Assembly (NCBI RefSeq): GCF_000016325.1
Contig: NC_009436.1
Coordinates: 2,418,001-2,482,000, forward strand
Origin: Enterobacter sp. 638
GTDB taxonomy: Bacteria; Pseudomonadota; Gammaproteobacteria; Enterobacterales; Enterobacteriaceae
Reading direction: 5' to 3'
Length of the DNA: 64,000 nucleotides
Made by a program: the position numbers and the translations under genes
Part shown: piece after piece, positions 47,903-58,489 of the stretch
Numbering within the stretch: position 1 is the first letter of the stretch
How the letters are laid out: each line of letters begins with the position of its first letter
The notes under the pieces: generated by a model
What the model saw: the letters and a program-made list of their open reading frames with translations, nothing else
The model's database searches: none
What the model was told of the DNA's origin: nothing

Positions 47903-48793
47903 TCACCCCGGCCCTTCGCTTCCTGCCGCCAGCAGAGGGACCAGAACGTCACTGATGGGCGTAGGAATTCCGTGGGATTTGCCTAAACGCTGGATGACGG
48001 CGTTACGGACTTCCCATTCCATCGGGCGGTTAGACTGACGATCGGCCAGAATGGAAGTGCCTAAATCCGCAGGCGCACGACGAAAACCGTCCACAATTTC
48101 ACGCGCAACATCATCGTTTAGTGTTGCCATTTGCGCACGTGCAACCGACAGACACTCACGCAGGTAAGCCAGTGCCAGTTCAGTGACATCTTCCCGCGAG
48201 AACATGCCAGCACGGCGATTGGCAAGTACCATCAAACCCGCTACCGCATTCTGAAGCAGTTTGCGCCAGGCGATGGACGTGAAATCCTCGGAAAGCTCAA
48301 CGGCGCAACGCGTATCAATAAGCGCATCAGCAATCCGTTTTGCCTGCGGCGTATCCGGCAGCGTCAGGCGTGGTTTGGCACGCAGCCAGACAGAAGCGTC
48401 CGGTTCGCGCTGTGCCGGAAACCAGACGACCGAAGGCACGACTGTGGCACCGTTAACATAAGGCACCAACTGGCTTTTCTGCTCAACCCCGTTTTGCAGC
48501 GCGCAGACCACCGTGTTTTCATCACACAGTTTATCCAGCCAGCCTGCGCTGGATGCCGTCTGGGTCGCTTTCACCGCAATGAATACCAGGTCGCACGGCT
48601 GAGTGATTTCCGCCGCGTTGCTCAGTACAGGTCCTGGCACGGTAATCTCGCCCTCGTCAAAGCGCAGCACTAATTTCGGATGGGCTGTGCGCCCGCACAG
48701 TAAAGGCTTGCGGCCAACCTCATGCAGTAGCGCCGCAATGGTGGTACCGATTGCGCCGGGACCGATGAGGGCAATAGTTGGACTGTCAGACAT
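47903..48793 (-). CDS. Ketopantoate reductase (PanE/ApbA) family oxidoreductase
   Basis: The 296-residue protein has the NADP-binding GPGAIGTTIAALL loop, FIAVKATQT, ALQNGVEQ and a C-terminal helical domain with WRKLLQNAVAGLMVLANR (catalytic Lys region) and LADRQSNRPMEWEVRNAVIQR. It is a paralogue type, not the panE locus, so the substrate is uncertain. GGGAGAATGCGAC precedes the ATG. It lies 20 bp after an EamA transporter gene. Confidence 0.85.
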   Translation of the reverse strand: MSDSPTIALIGPGAIGTTIAALLHEVGRKPLLCGRTAHPKLVLRFDEGEITVPGPVLSNAAEITQPCDLVFIAVKATQTASSAGWLDKLCDENTVVCALQNGVEQKSQLVPYVNGATVVPSVVWFPAQREPDASVWLRAKPRLTLPDTPQAKRIADALIDTRCAVELSEDFTSIAWRKLLQNAVAGLMVLANRRAGMFSREDVTELALAYLRECLSVARAQMATLNDDVAREIVDGFRRAPADLGTSILADRQSNRPMEWEVRNAVIQRLGKSHGIPTPISDVLVPLLAAGSEGPG

Positions 48794-48813
48794 GTCGCAT
48801 TCTCCCAAACTAG

Positions 48814-49641
48814 TTAACCGATAATGAGCGTACCGGTTGCGATGACGATGCTCGCAAGCGTTTTTCTTAACGTTAGCGATTCGCCCAGGAATAAGTAGCC
48901 TAATACGGCGGCAAAAAGCACGCTGGTTTCACGCAAAGCTGAGACGGTGCCCATCGGGGCGCCCTGCATGGCGTAGATAATGATCCCGTACGCCAGAAGC
49001 GAAACAAGGCCCCCAATCGCTGCGCGAGGTAAACCTGGCCGCCAACGCAACAAACTTCTGCTGTCGCGTAAGGCGATATAGAGTGCAGGCATCAGCCCTC
49101 CCCATAAGGTGCTCATCCACGCGGTGTATGAGAGCGCATTGCCGGAAAATCGCACGCCTATCCCGTCCACAACGCTATACGCCGCGATGAAAGCACCGGT
49201 TGCCAGCGCATATTTCAGGTCCGGCATCGCCAATTTGTAGCCCTTCATGGCGAGCATCAGAATACCGCAGGACACCAGCGTGATACCGCCAAGCGTGTTC
49301 AATTCAATTTTTTCACCGGCGAAGAGTGCCGCCGCGCAGGCGACCAGTAGCGGAGAGCAACCGCGCGCAATCGGATAGGATTGCCCGAGATCCCCGCTCT
49401 GATAGCTGCGTATCAGACACAGGTTATAGCCCACATGCAGCAGCGCCGAAACAAACATGTACTTCCAACTGGCAGTGGATGGCAGTGGCACTAACAGTGC
49501 GATTACGGCGCTGGTCACGGCAATCGCCACGCACATGATGGTCATCGACCATAACCGGTCAGTCGCCCCGCGTAGCAGGGTATTCCAGCTGGCATGCAGC
49601 AGAGCGGCGAACAGCGTCAGGAAAACAATATGGCTTGGCAT
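48814..49641 (-). CDS. EamA/DMT family transporter
   Basis: The 275-residue protein has about ten spans in two EamA repeats (FAALLHASWNTLLRG start; LLVACAAALFAGEKI and LFAAVLGYLFLGESLTLRKTLASIVIATGTLIIG ends). It probably exports a small metabolite, perhaps linked to the PanE-like enzyme downstream. Confidence 0.85.
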   Translation of the reverse strand: MPSHIVFLTLFAALLHASWNTLLRGATDRLWSMTIMCVAIAVTSAVIALLVPLPSTASWKYMFVSALLHVGYNLCLIRSYQSGDLGQSYPIARGCSPLLVACAAALFAGEKIELNTLGGITLVSCGILMLAMKGYKLAMPDLKYALATGAFIAAYSVVDGIGVRFSGNALSYTAWMSTLWGGLMPALYIALRDSRSLLRWRPGLPRAAIGGLVSLLAYGIIIYAMQGAPMGTVSALRETSVLFAAVLGYLFLGESLTLRKTLASIVIATGTLIIG

Positions 49642-49716
49642 AGGGTGATGCTAAGCAACCTATGCCAATTTTAAAAGTGAAGTGTCTTCATCAGATCATG
49701 AGTGAAAACTCATACT

Positions 49717-50622
49717 TTAGGTATAGCTTAGCTGCGCCAGATGTGATTCTGCCATAAGCCAGGAGCAGAACTTCATAATGTGCGGCTGGGTTTCGATACC
49801 TCTTGGGCAGACAAAATAATAGGCAGCGGGCGATGGGAAACGCACATTAAACAGCCTGACCAGACTGCCCTCCTTGATCTCTTTTTCAACGTGTCCGCTG
49901 CGCGCTAACGCAATGCCCTGTCCCAGCAACGCGGCTTCAATCGTCATATTGGTGTCGGCGAAGCGGACGCTTTCATGCAACGCATCCGTCTGTATGCCCG
50001 CCAGTTCAAACCAGGAGTCCCATTTCGGAACCAGATCCGCACCATCGCGCGTCAGAAGCGGGTAACGCAGCAGCTCAGCCGGGTCATGGGGTGTTCCAAA
50101 ACGTTGTAATAATGCCGGGCTGGCAACCGGAAAAAGCTGCTCGCGGAACATAAATTCCGAGTGCAGCGCGGGGTAATTGCCGTGACCAAAGCGGATCGCC
50201 ACATTGGAATCCGAGTTGGTGAAATGAATGGCCCTGTCGGTGCTTTCAAGCGTCACCAGAATCTCAGGATGCAGCCGTGTTAACTCGGGAAGACGTGGTA
50301 GCAGCCACTTCAGTGCAAAGGAATAGGTGGTGCTTACACGTAATCGAACACGACTTTTTTGTTCGCGAAGGTCGGCTAATGAAGTTTCCAGCTTGCTGAA
50401 GAACTCACGGACGATAGGCGCGAGCGCGGCGCCCGCAGGCGTCAGTGTGAGAGTTTTACCGCGCTGAAAGAGCTGCAGTCCCCATAATTCTTCAAGATTT
50501 TTTAACTGATGGCTGACCGCACTCTGCGTGATGAACAGCTCTGTGGCGGAGGAGGTAAACGTGGGATGGCGGGTAGCGACTTCAAACGCACGTAGCATGG
50601 CTGTGGGAGGAATGTCTCGCAT
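49717..50622 (-). CDS. LysR-family regulator, GcvA-like
   Basis: The 301-residue protein has an N-terminal HTH (FTSSATELFITQSAVSHQLKNLEELWGLQLF) of the GcvA subgroup (MRDIPPTAMLRAFEVATRH) and a periplasmic-binding-like effector domain. It may regulate the EamA and PanE-like genes that follow on the same strand. Confidence 0.87.
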   Translation of the reverse strand: MRDIPPTAMLRAFEVATRHPTFTSSATELFITQSAVSHQLKNLEELWGLQLFQRGKTLTLTPAGAALAPIVREFFSKLETSLADLREQKSRVRLRVSTTYSFALKWLLPRLPELTRLHPEILVTLESTDRAIHFTNSDSNVAIRFGHGNYPALHSEFMFREQLFPVASPALLQRFGTPHDPAELLRYPLLTRDGADLVPKWDSWFELAGIQTDALHESVRFADTNMTIEAALLGQGIALARSGHVEKEIKEGSLVRLFNVRFPSPAAYYFVCPRGIETQPHIMKFCSWLMAESHLAQLSYT

Positions 50623-50745
50623 CTGTCTTTTCCTGTGGATGAACTCAGACTCATGACACGATATGCCGACTCCTCTTCAAAAGAAAGCGTAAGAGTGGTT
50701 GCCATCTACGCGGATATTACGCTGAGATGTTTCACCACAAATAAA

Positions 50746-50776
50746 AAATGGCTGCCGGTGAATATGGCAGCCATAG
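50746..50776 (-). terminator. Terminator after DUF2569 gene
   Basis: ATGGCTGCC-8 bp-GGCAGCCAT followed by T5 on the minus strand. Confidence 0.8.
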
Positions 50777-50797
50777 AAATTTTAAGACTCGGTTCGA

Positions 50798-51316
50798 TTA
50801 ACGAATGAAGGTCTTCTTAGCACGGACAGAGTAACGGAAATAAGGTATCCAGATGCAGGCGTAAATTGTGTGGGTAACAATGGGCATGATCTGATTAAAG
50901 TCCAGGGCAATCTGTGGGAACAGGTATCGCCCGATTCCCCGGTCAATCAACATGATGACGATACCAGCGACAAGCAACACACTGTACGCCAGCGGAAGCT
51001 CTTTCTTTTTGCGCAAAAAGAGTGACGCAACATAGATAATGTAAAGCAATACAATAAAATTTAACCCCGCACAAATAAACAGATAGGTTGATTGCGGCAG
51101 CGAAAGATAACCTAGCGTGTCGATGCTGGCCTTTAATGTAAAGGCCATTGAAGTGAAATAACTATAAGAAATGAGTAACATATTCAGAAATGGCAGGAAC
51201 AGCAAACCGCCAATTTTGCGGTACCGTTTTTCCTCACATTCAGGACAGTATTCCTGGTCCTGTGGAATGGTCTTATCACACTTGATGCACGTCCATTTGA
51301 AAGCGGTATCAGTCAT
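50798..51316 (-). CDS. DUF2569 membrane protein with N-terminal zinc ribbon
   Basis: The 172-residue protein starts with a zinc ribbon (CIKCDKTIPQDQEYCPEC) and has four spans including LLFLPFLNMLLISYSYF and LAYSVLLVAGIVIMLIDRGIG. The GGLL-LP and span pattern fit DUF2569. Function unknown. Confidence 0.78.
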   Translation of the reverse strand: MTDTAFKWTCIKCDKTIPQDQEYCPECEEKRYRKIGGLLFLPFLNMLLISYSYFTSMAFTLKASIDTLGYLSLPQSTYLFICAGLNFIVLLYIIYVASLFLRKKKELPLAYSVLLVAGIVIMLIDRGIGRYLFPQIALDFNQIMPIVTHTIYACIWIPYFRYSVRAKKTFIR

Positions 51317-51456
51317 TATTTTTCCTTGTTCGCACGCTGGCTCTTAACGGCACAGCTTGATTCCAGAGTCGATAAAGTAGGTGCGAATAGATATCGGCTA
51401 ATACAGGCGCAATCTTGAGCACTATTACGCTCGTCGCATCGCAGGCATAAGTTTCC

Positions 51457-52092
51457 TCAGTGTAGCGATGCCAGTCGTGCAGCAAACCCCACAAACAACA
51501 GCCCGATCAACCCATTTCCCAGCTTCGCCAGTTTCTTTTTCGTCTTGAGATAGCGCGTCACAAATGCCCCAGAGAAAATCAAGAAGCTCATGTACATGAA
51601 GCTGATCAGTTCTAAGGTCGTTGCGAGGATCAGGAAAGAGGTGCCTGTATTTGTCGCGCTGACATCAATGAACTGCACGAAAAACGAGACGTAAAACAAA
51701 ATGGCCTTGGGATTGGTCAAACTCAATACCAGCGAACGCTTCAGGATCGTACTGGACGGTTCAGCCCCACCAGCATGAGCGCTGTTTTTGCGCATGATGA
51801 CCGACCAAAGCATTTTGCCACCGAGCCACAGCAGATAAAGTGCGCCAAGATAACGGACAATATTGAATAGCACGGGTGTGGTTTGAATGAGTGCCGCCAC
51901 GCCGGCCCACGCCAGAAACATCAATACGGCATCGCCGATAAATACGCCCGTAGCGGCCAGATAGCCTTTTTTGACGCCGTGACCTATGCCGGTTTTGAGA
52001 ACAAATAAGGTATTGGGGCCAGGAACGAGAACAATAAAGAAAGCGCCAACAACATAGGTCCAAAAATTCAGTACACCAAACTCCGCAAACAC
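51457..52092 (-). CDS. leuE: LysE-family exporter, LeuE-like
   Basis: The 211-residue protein closely follows E. coli Leu[51 protein letters not shown] and [21 protein letters not shown]. LeuE exports leucine and related amino acids. I start it at the GTG at 52092, preceded by AAGGAG, in the position of the LeuE start, instead of ten codons upstream. Confidence 0.82.
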   Translation of the reverse strand: MFAEFGVLNFWTYVVGAFFIVLVPGPNTLFVLKTGIGHGVKKGYLAATGVFIGDAVLMFLAWAGVAALIQTTPVLFNIVRYLGALYLLWLGGKMLWSVIMRKNSAHAGGAEPSSTILKRSLVLSLTNPKAILFYVSFFVQFIDVSATNTGTSFLILATTLELISFMYMSFLIFSGAFVTRYLKTKKKLAKLGNGLIGLLFVGFAARLASLH

Positions 52093-52485
52093 AACCTGCT
52101 CCTTTTTAAAATAGCGCGTCACGGAGTGGCGAAGAGAACCGAAGACCGTGAACGCGCTATGCGTGTCATTTTGACGTTCGCCAACCTTTGCTGGCGTCAG
52201 TACCGTCTGTCCTTAAAGCATCACCCAATGCATAAAAAGAGCGTAAATAAATTGCCCTAGCTGCGTGAGTGACGAGAGCCCTAAATATTCCCTTAATGCA
52301 TCTACGGCTAAAATGGCTATTAATACCCAAAGGAAAGGATTCATTTTTCTTATTCATAGCGTACATCGCCGCACATCATACCGCAGCAGGATGAGGATTT
52401 AACAAGCGGGAAGCAAAATAGTACGCGCACAGGCGCTGATGGTCTAAAAAAACATCAGGCACCAAAAAAGGTGCCTTCAGGGAAC
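52093..52485. other. Gap between leuE and yciY
   Basis: These 393 bp hold the yciY terminator (52445-52476) and the leuE promoter region. A 66-codon minus-strand frame (52166-52366) has no ribosome site or recognisable product. Confidence 0.5.
52445..52476 (-). terminator. Terminator after yciY
   Basis: GGCACC-TTTTTT-GGTGCC then TGATGTTTTTTT on the minus strand. Confidence 0.75.
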
Positions 52486-52659
52486 TCAGAGATCGCGGAC
52501 AGCGAACACCAGTGCATTACGGTGACGGCTTAGCCCACATTTCCTGATAGCGTGAATACGCATATTGCGGCGGGATTGAGCTTCCAGCCAGCGAGCCTTG
52601 CGGCGGCTCGTTTGTCGCAACATACGCCAGCGCCCTACTTCTGTTCTACTGCGCTTCAT
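52486..52659 (-). CDS. yciY: YciY small basic protein
   Basis: The 57-residue Arg-rich protein (MKRSRTEVGRWRMLRQTSRR...) matches E. coli YciY in length and position, divergent from clsA. The longer upstream frame is rejected by homology. Function unknown. Confidence 0.85.
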   Translation of the reverse strand: MKRSRTEVGRWRMLRQTSRRKARWLEAQSRRNMRIHAIRKCGLSRHRNALVFAVRDL

Positions 52660-52802
52660 GGTTAAAACTCTTTCCTTAACAGAAACGCCATTATAAACCC
52701 TTGGTCGCGGCAAACCAGCGCTTTTAGCCGTCCTTTTTATTTGCCAGATCAATTCTGATGCGTACACTCATAACAATACGCTTTCAAAAGGATTTTTAAA
52801 TT

Positions 52803-54263
52803 ATGACAACCTTCTACACCGTGGTGAGTTGGCTGGTCATTCTGGGATACTGGCTTCTGATCGCAGGTGTGACGCTTCGCATCCTGATGAAACGCCGAGC
52901 TGTTCCCTCTGCCATGGCCTGGCTACTGATTATCTACATCCTGCCGCTGGTGGGGATTATTGCGTACCTTTCATTTGGTGAACTGCATCTGGGTAAACGC
53001 CGCGCTGAGCGTGCCCGCGCTATGTGGCCGTCGACCGCAAAATGGTTAAACGACCTGAAATCCTGCAAGCACATTTTTGCCGAAGAAAATAGCAGCGTGG
53101 CGTCTTCATTGTTCAAACTGTGCGAGCGGCGTCAGGGAATTGCGGGCGTGAAAGGCAACCAGCTGCAGTTGTTGACGACCTCTGAAGACGTTATGCAGGC
53201 GCTGATTCGCGATATCCAACTCGCACGCCATAATATCGAAATGGTTTTCTACATCTGGCAGCCGGGAGGGATGGCGGATCAAGTTGCTGAATCGCTGATG
53301 GCGGCGTCACGTCGCGGTATTCATTGCCGGTTGATGCTCGATTCTGCAGGGAGTGTGGCTTTCTTCCGCAGCCCCTGGGCTGGGATGATGCGCAACGCAG
53401 GTATTGAAGTCGTCGAAGCGTTAAAGGTGAATTTACTGCGCGTGTTTTTGCGTCGTATGGATTTACGCCAGCACCGCAAAATGATCATGATCGACAACTA
53501 TATTGCTTATACCGGCAGCATGAATATGGTTGATCCGCGCTTCTTCAAACAAGATTCAGGCGTGGGACAGTGGATCGATTTGATGGCGCGTATGGAAGGC
53601 CCCGTCGCTACTGCAATGGGTATTGTGTATTCCTGCGACTGGGAAATTGAAACCGGTAAACGCATTTTGCCGCCACCGCCCGATGCCAATATCATGCCGT
53701 TCGAGCAGGAAAGCGGGCATACCATTCACACCATCGCTTCCGGTCCTGGTTTCCCGGAGGATTTGATTCATCAGGCGTTGCTCACTGCGGCCTATTCTGC
53801 GCGTGAATATCTGATCATGACCACGCCCTACTTTGTGCCGAGCGATGACCTGCTGCATGCGATTTGTACCGCCGCCCAGCGCGGTGTCGATGTCAGCATT
53901 ATCATGCCGCGAAAAAACGACTCGGTACTGGTGGGATGGGCCAGCCGCGCATTCTTTACTGAGCTTCTGGCCGCAGGGGTGAAAATCTATCAGTTTGAGG
54001 GTGGACTGCTGCACACTAAAAGCGTGCTGGTGGATGGAGAACTCAGTCTGGTCGGGACCGTGAATCTGGATATGCGGAGTCTATGGCTGAACTTTGAGAT
54101 TACGCTGGTGATTGACGATGCGGGCTTTGGTGGCGATTTGGCGGCCGTTCAGGATGATTACATCTCCCGCTCGCGCTTGCTGGACGCCAGTTTGTGGGTC
54201 AAGCGGCCTTTGTGGCAGCGGATCACCGAACGACTGTTTTACTTCTTTAGCCCGTTGCTGTAA
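52803..54263 (+). CDS. clsA: Cardiolipin synthase A
   Basis: The 486-residue protein has two N-terminal spans ([37 protein letters not shown]) and two phospholipase D HKD motifs, [19 protein letters not shown] and [20 protein letters not shown]. It condenses two phosphatidylglycerols to cardiolipin at the inner membrane. Length equals E. coli ClsA. Confidence 0.96.
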
Positions 54264-54285
54264 AACGTGCCCAACGATGTTTTAA

Positions 54286-54627
<342 letters not shown>

Positions 54628-54628
54628 C

Positions 54629-54653
54629 AAAAGGCTGCGAATGCAGCCTTTTT
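54629..54653. terminator. Terminator between yciU and the ion channel gene
   Basis: AAAGGCTGC-GAAT-GCAGCCTTTTTT. Confidence 0.85.
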
Positions 54654-54656
54654 TAT

Positions 54657-55526
54657 TTAATCCGCTAATTTTGTCCCGCAGTGATTACAAAATCTCGCAC
54701 TGTGCTCATGGTTCGCCTGTTGACACTGAGGGCATTTGCGCTGCTGTTGCCGATTCTGAAATGCGGCGCTCATGTGCGTAGTGATAAGACCGGTAGGAAT
54801 CGCTATTACGGAATAACCGATCAAAATGAGCACCGACGCCACAATTCTCCCAAGCGGCGTATGCGGTGTAATATCACCATATCCTACCGTCGTCACCGTG
54901 ACGATCGCCCAATAAACGGATGCATTCAGCGTGGTGAATCCATATTTGGGTCCTTCTATCAGATACATCAGCGCGCCAAATACAATCATCACAATGGCAA
55001 TAAACGAATAGAACAGAATTAACTGATGCCGGGCGCTAAATATCGCCTTCCAGAACACGCGCAATGACGGCATTAGACGCAGCAACTTCAGGACGCGCAG
55101 CACGCGTATGGCGCGCATTGCCCGCCAGGCAAAAACATAATCGACGCTAATTTCAGGCCACAGCCACATCACGTAAAGCGGCAAAATGGTCGCCAGATCG
55201 ATAATGCCCCAAAAGCTAAAGACATATTTCGCCGGATTGGGCCAGCTGAAAACCCGTAGCAAATACTCAAGGGTAAAAACCAGCGTCACGAAGAGTTCCA
55301 GCCAGACGAAGAGATGCCACTCATCCATCGTCAGGTGATATTGCGTCCCAAGACCTGACTCAATAAATATGATAAGTACGCTGAGTAGCGCAAACAGTCC
55401 GCACAATCCTTCGAAATGACGACCTGAGCGGGTATTTTGATCGAATAGCAGGCGGAACATCCGACGACGAACTGAAGAAACGGATAGCGACACGATAACC
55501 TCGCAAAAATTAAGGGCTGACATCAT
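54657..55526 (-). CDS. Voltage-gated-type potassium channel with C-terminal zinc ribbon
   Basis: The 289-residue protein has six spans. The S4 segment is Arg-rich (RAMRAIRVLRVLKLLRLMPSL), and the pore has TVTTVGYGD. The C-terminus carries CPQCQQANHEHSARFCNHCG, a CxxC...CxxC zinc ribbon instead of the RCK domain of E. coli Kch. It occupies the interval between yciU and oppF, as in Salmonella. Confidence 0.88.
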   Translation of the reverse strand: MMSALNFCEVIVSLSVSSVRRRMFRLLFDQNTRSGRHFEGLCGLFALLSVLIIFIESGLGTQYHLTMDEWHLFVWLELFVTLVFTLEYLLRVFSWPNPAKYVFSFWGIIDLATILPLYVMWLWPEISVDYVFAWRAMRAIRVLRVLKLLRLMPSLRVFWKAIFSARHQLILFYSFIAIVMIVFGALMYLIEGPKYGFTTLNASVYWAIVTVTTVGYGDITPHTPLGRIVASVLILIGYSVIAIPTGLITTHMSAAFQNRQQQRKCPQCQQANHEHSARFCNHCGTKLAD

Positions 55527-55540
55527 GTCAGCCCTTGCGA

Positions 55541-56545
55541 TTATAACGGGTCTACTTTCAGGCAGGAAACCGCGTGACGGAAACTTCCTTCAAGTACTGG
55601 CCGGGTTTGCGCACACTCCGGTCCAGCCAGCGGGCAGCGCGTACGGAATACGCAGCCTGACGGCGGATTTATCGGTGAGGGCAACTCGCCTTCCAGCAGC
55701 TGAATTTTTTTATTTTTTTCCCGATCAGGATCGGGAACCGGTACTGCGGACATCAACGCTTTGGTGTAAGGGTGCAGCGGATTGTGGTAAACCTCATCGT
55801 AGGTCCCCAGCTCTACCGCATGGCCCAGATACATCACCAGAACGCGATCTGAAATGTGTTTAACCACCGCCAGGTCGTGCGCGATGAAGATCAACGACAG
55901 CCCCATTTCGCGCTGTAATTTTTGCAGCAGGTTAACCACCTGCGCCTGAATAGAAACATCCAGCGCGGAAACCGGCTCGTCGCAAATAATCAGCTTAGGT
56001 TCCAGAATCAACGCACGCGCAATACCAATACGCTGACACTGACCACCGGAAAACTCGTGCGGGTAGCGGTTGATGAGGTTAGGCAACAGCCCTACTTTCA
56101 TCATCATCGCTTTCACACGGTCACGTGCTTCCTGGCGGGACATCTTGGGATGATAAGTACGCAGGGGTTCCGCGATAATCTCCCCAATCGTCATACGCGG
56201 GTTAAGGGACGCCAGCGGATCCTGGAAAATCATCTGGATGTCGCTACGCACTTCGCGCCACTCGTCCGGCTTCATGCCCAGCAGATCTTTGCCCAGCCAC
56301 GCCACTTTACCTTCAGTGGCTTTAACAAGGCCTATGATGGCGCGAGCAAACGTCGACTTACCGCATCCCGATTCACCTACGACACCCAAGGTTTCGCCTT
56401 CGTAAAGGCGCAGCGTGACACCATCTACCGCTTTGAGGGTTTTGGACGGCTGCCAGAACCACTGTTTGCCGTCTTTGATGTCAAAATGAACTTTCAGGTC
56501 GGCAATTTCGAGCAGCACATTTCTTTTTTCATCTATCGCGTTCAT
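55541..56545 (-). CDS. oppF: Oligopeptide ABC transporter ATPase OppF
   Basis: The 334-residue ATPase has Walker A GESGCGKST, signature FSGGQCQRIGIARAL, Walker B LIICDEPVSALD and the C-terminal oligopeptide-type domain with the Cys cluster CVFRTRCPLAGPEC. It works as a heterodimer with OppD. Its start overlaps the oppD stop by 4 bp. Confidence 0.96.
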   Translation of the reverse strand: MNAIDEKRNVLLEIADLKVHFDIKDGKQWFWQPSKTLKAVDGVTLRLYEGETLGVVGESGCGKSTFARAIIGLVKATEGKVAWLGKDLLGMKPDEWREVRSDIQMIFQDPLASLNPRMTIGEIIAEPLRTYHPKMSRQEARDRVKAMMMKVGLLPNLINRYPHEFSGGQCQRIGIARALILEPKLIICDEPVSALDVSIQAQVVNLLQKLQREMGLSLIFIAHDLAVVKHISDRVLVMYLGHAVELGTYDEVYHNPLHPYTKALMSAVPVPDPDREKNKKIQLLEGELPSPINPPSGCVFRTRCPLAGPECAQTRPVLEGSFRHAVSCLKVDPL

Positions 56546-57555
56546 ACCAGCTCCTCGTACGGCTTAAAGCAGGCGCGCAGACGGCCTGGCGCAAACTCTT
56601 CCAGCGGCGGAGCGCTGTTACAGATTTCCATCGCATGCGGACAGCGTGGCTGGAACGGACAGCCTTTCGGCAGACGCAGCAGGTTTGGTGGGTTGCCTGG
56701 AATCGTCAGCAGAGATTCACCTTCCGCATCGAGACGCGGAACCGCATTCAAAAGACCAATAGAATACGGGTGCGCGGGATGATAGAACACATCACGCGCC
56801 TTGCCGTATTCCATGGTACGGCCGGCATACATCACCAGCACCTTGTCGCAGATACCCGCGACCACACCCAGGTCATGGGTAATCATGATAATCGCCGTGT
56901 TGAACTCGTCTTTAAGTTCATTCAGCAACGTCATGATCTGTGCCTGCACGGTGACGTCCAGCGCGGTGGTCGGCTCATCGGCAATCAGCAATTTAGGACG
57001 ACAGAGCAACGCCATCGCGATCATCACGCGTTGACGCATACCACCTGAAAACTCATGCGGATACATGCGCATACGCTTACGCGCTTCCGGCATTTTCACC
57101 GCATCCAACATTTTTACCGACTCTTCAAACGCTTCGGCTTTGTTCATGCCTTTGTGCAGCATGAGGACTTCCATCAGCTGCTCACCCACGCGCATGTACG
57201 GGTTCAGCGAGGTCATCGGGTCCTGGAAAATCATCGAAATCTGCTCGGCACGTAGCTTGTTCAGCTCATGCTCCGGCAGGTTCAGAATGTTTTTACCGTT
57301 AAAGGTCGCGGTCCCGCCGATACGGCCGTTTTGTGCCAGAAGGCCCATCAGCGCAAAGGCAGTTTGCGATTTACCGGAGCCAGACTCACCCACGATACCC
57401 AGCGTCTCGCCAGCACGCAGATCAAAGTTCAGATCGTTTACGGCCGTTACATCGCCATCGGGCGTTTGAAAGGTGACGCGTAAATCTTTGACGTCCAGCA
57501 GGACATTTTGCTGACGTTGCGCTTGTGGCGCGGTTGCCGTTTCAATAATAGTCAT
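56542..57555 (-). CDS. oppD: Oligopeptide ABC transporter ATPase OppD
   Basis: The 337-residue ATPase has GESGSGKSQ, FSGGMRQRVMIAMAL, LLIADEPTTALD and the C-terminal CPFQPRCPHAMEIC cluster. It follows oppC by 11 bp. Confidence 0.96.
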   Translation of the reverse strand: MTIIETATAPQAQRQQNVLLDVKDLRVTFQTPDGDVTAVNDLNFDLRAGETLGIVGESGSGKSQTAFALMGLLAQNGRIGGTATFNGKNILNLPEHELNKLRAEQISMIFQDPMTSLNPYMRVGEQLMEVLMLHKGMNKAEAFEESVKMLDAVKMPEARKRMRMYPHEFSGGMRQRVMIAMALLCRPKLLIADEPTTALDVTVQAQIMTLLNELKDEFNTAIIMITHDLGVVAGICDKVLVMYAGRTMEYGKARDVFYHPAHPYSIGLLNAVPRLDAEGESLLTIPGNPPNLLRLPKGCPFQPRCPHAMEICNSAPPLEEFAPGRLRACFKPYEELV

Positions 57556-57566
57556 GGCGGCACTCC

Positions 57567-58475
57567 TTAACGGTCTTTCGGGTCGAGGGCATCACGTAAG
57601 CCATCGCCGATAAAGTTGAAACAAAACAGGGTAACCACCAGGAAACCAGCCGGGAACAGCAGCAGCCAAGGAGAAACTTCCATTGAGTTCGCGCCATCAC
57701 TCAGCAGTGCACCCCAGCTGCTCAGCGGCTCTTGTGTACCCAACCCGAGGAAGCTCAGGAAAGATTCAAACAGAATCATGCTTGGCACCAGCAAAGAGGC
57801 GTAAACCACGACGACGCCCAGCACGTTCGGAACGATGTGGCGTACCACGATCCCACCGACGGAAACACCGCCAACCTGCGCCGCTTCGATAAATTCTTTG
57901 CGCTTCAGGCTCAACGTCTGACCACGCACAATACGCGCCATGTCCAGCCAGGACACCATCCCGATTGCCACGAAGATCAGCAGGATGTTTTGTCCGAAGA
58001 AAGTGACCAGCAAAATAACAAAGAACATGAACGGGAAGGAGTTCAGGATCTCCAGCAAACGCATCATCACGGAGTCGACTTTGCCGCCCAGATAGCCGGA
58101 AAGAGAGCCGTAAAGCGTGCCGACAATAACCGCCACCAGCGCGGCGGCGATACCGACCATCAGGGAGATACGTCCACCGATCGCCACACGCACCAGAAGG
58201 TCGCGTCCGGATGAGTCGGTACCGAAATAGTGTCCAGACGTCATATCAGGCGCACTGGACATCATGCCCCAGTCGGTATCGAAGTAGGTAAACTGCGACA
58301 ATACGGGGGCGAGCGTAACGAATAATGCGATAAAGATCAGGACCACCAGGCTGGCGACCGCTGCACGGTTGTGCATAAAGCGACGGCGGGCGTCCTGCCA
58401 TAGGCTGCGCCCTTCGACTTCGAGTTTCTCACTGAAGTTTTCCAGCGCCTCGCTGTTTTTATTACTCAACATCAT
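57567..58475 (-). CDS. oppC: Oligopeptide ABC transporter permease OppC
   Basis: The 302-residue permease has six spans, the OppC-type N-terminus and the EAA coupling loop (EFIEAAQVGGVSVGGIVVRHIVPNV). It pairs with OppB. Confidence 0.96.
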   Translation of the reverse strand: MMLSNKNSEALENFSEKLEVEGRSLWQDARRRFMHNRAAVASLVVLIFIALFVTLAPVLSQFTYFDTDWGMMSSAPDMTSGHYFGTDSSGRDLLVRVAIGGRISLMVGIAAALVAVIVGTLYGSLSGYLGGKVDSVMMRLLEILNSFPFMFFVILLVTFFGQNILLIFVAIGMVSWLDMARIVRGQTLSLKRKEFIEAAQVGGVSVGGIVVRHIVPNVLGVVVVYASLLVPSMILFESFLSFLGLGTQEPLSSWGALLSDGANSMEVSPWLLLFPAGFLVVTLFCFNFIGDGLRDALDPKDR

Positions 58476-58489
58476 GGCGTACTCCAGTG

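Noticed and set aside
52166..52366. 66-codon minus-strand frame between leuE and yciY
   Set aside because: No ribosome site or recognisable product; likely chance.
54657..55526. Naming the ion channel gene kch
   Set aside because: The protein lacks the RCK domain and length of E. coli Kch and lies at a different position (beside oppF).
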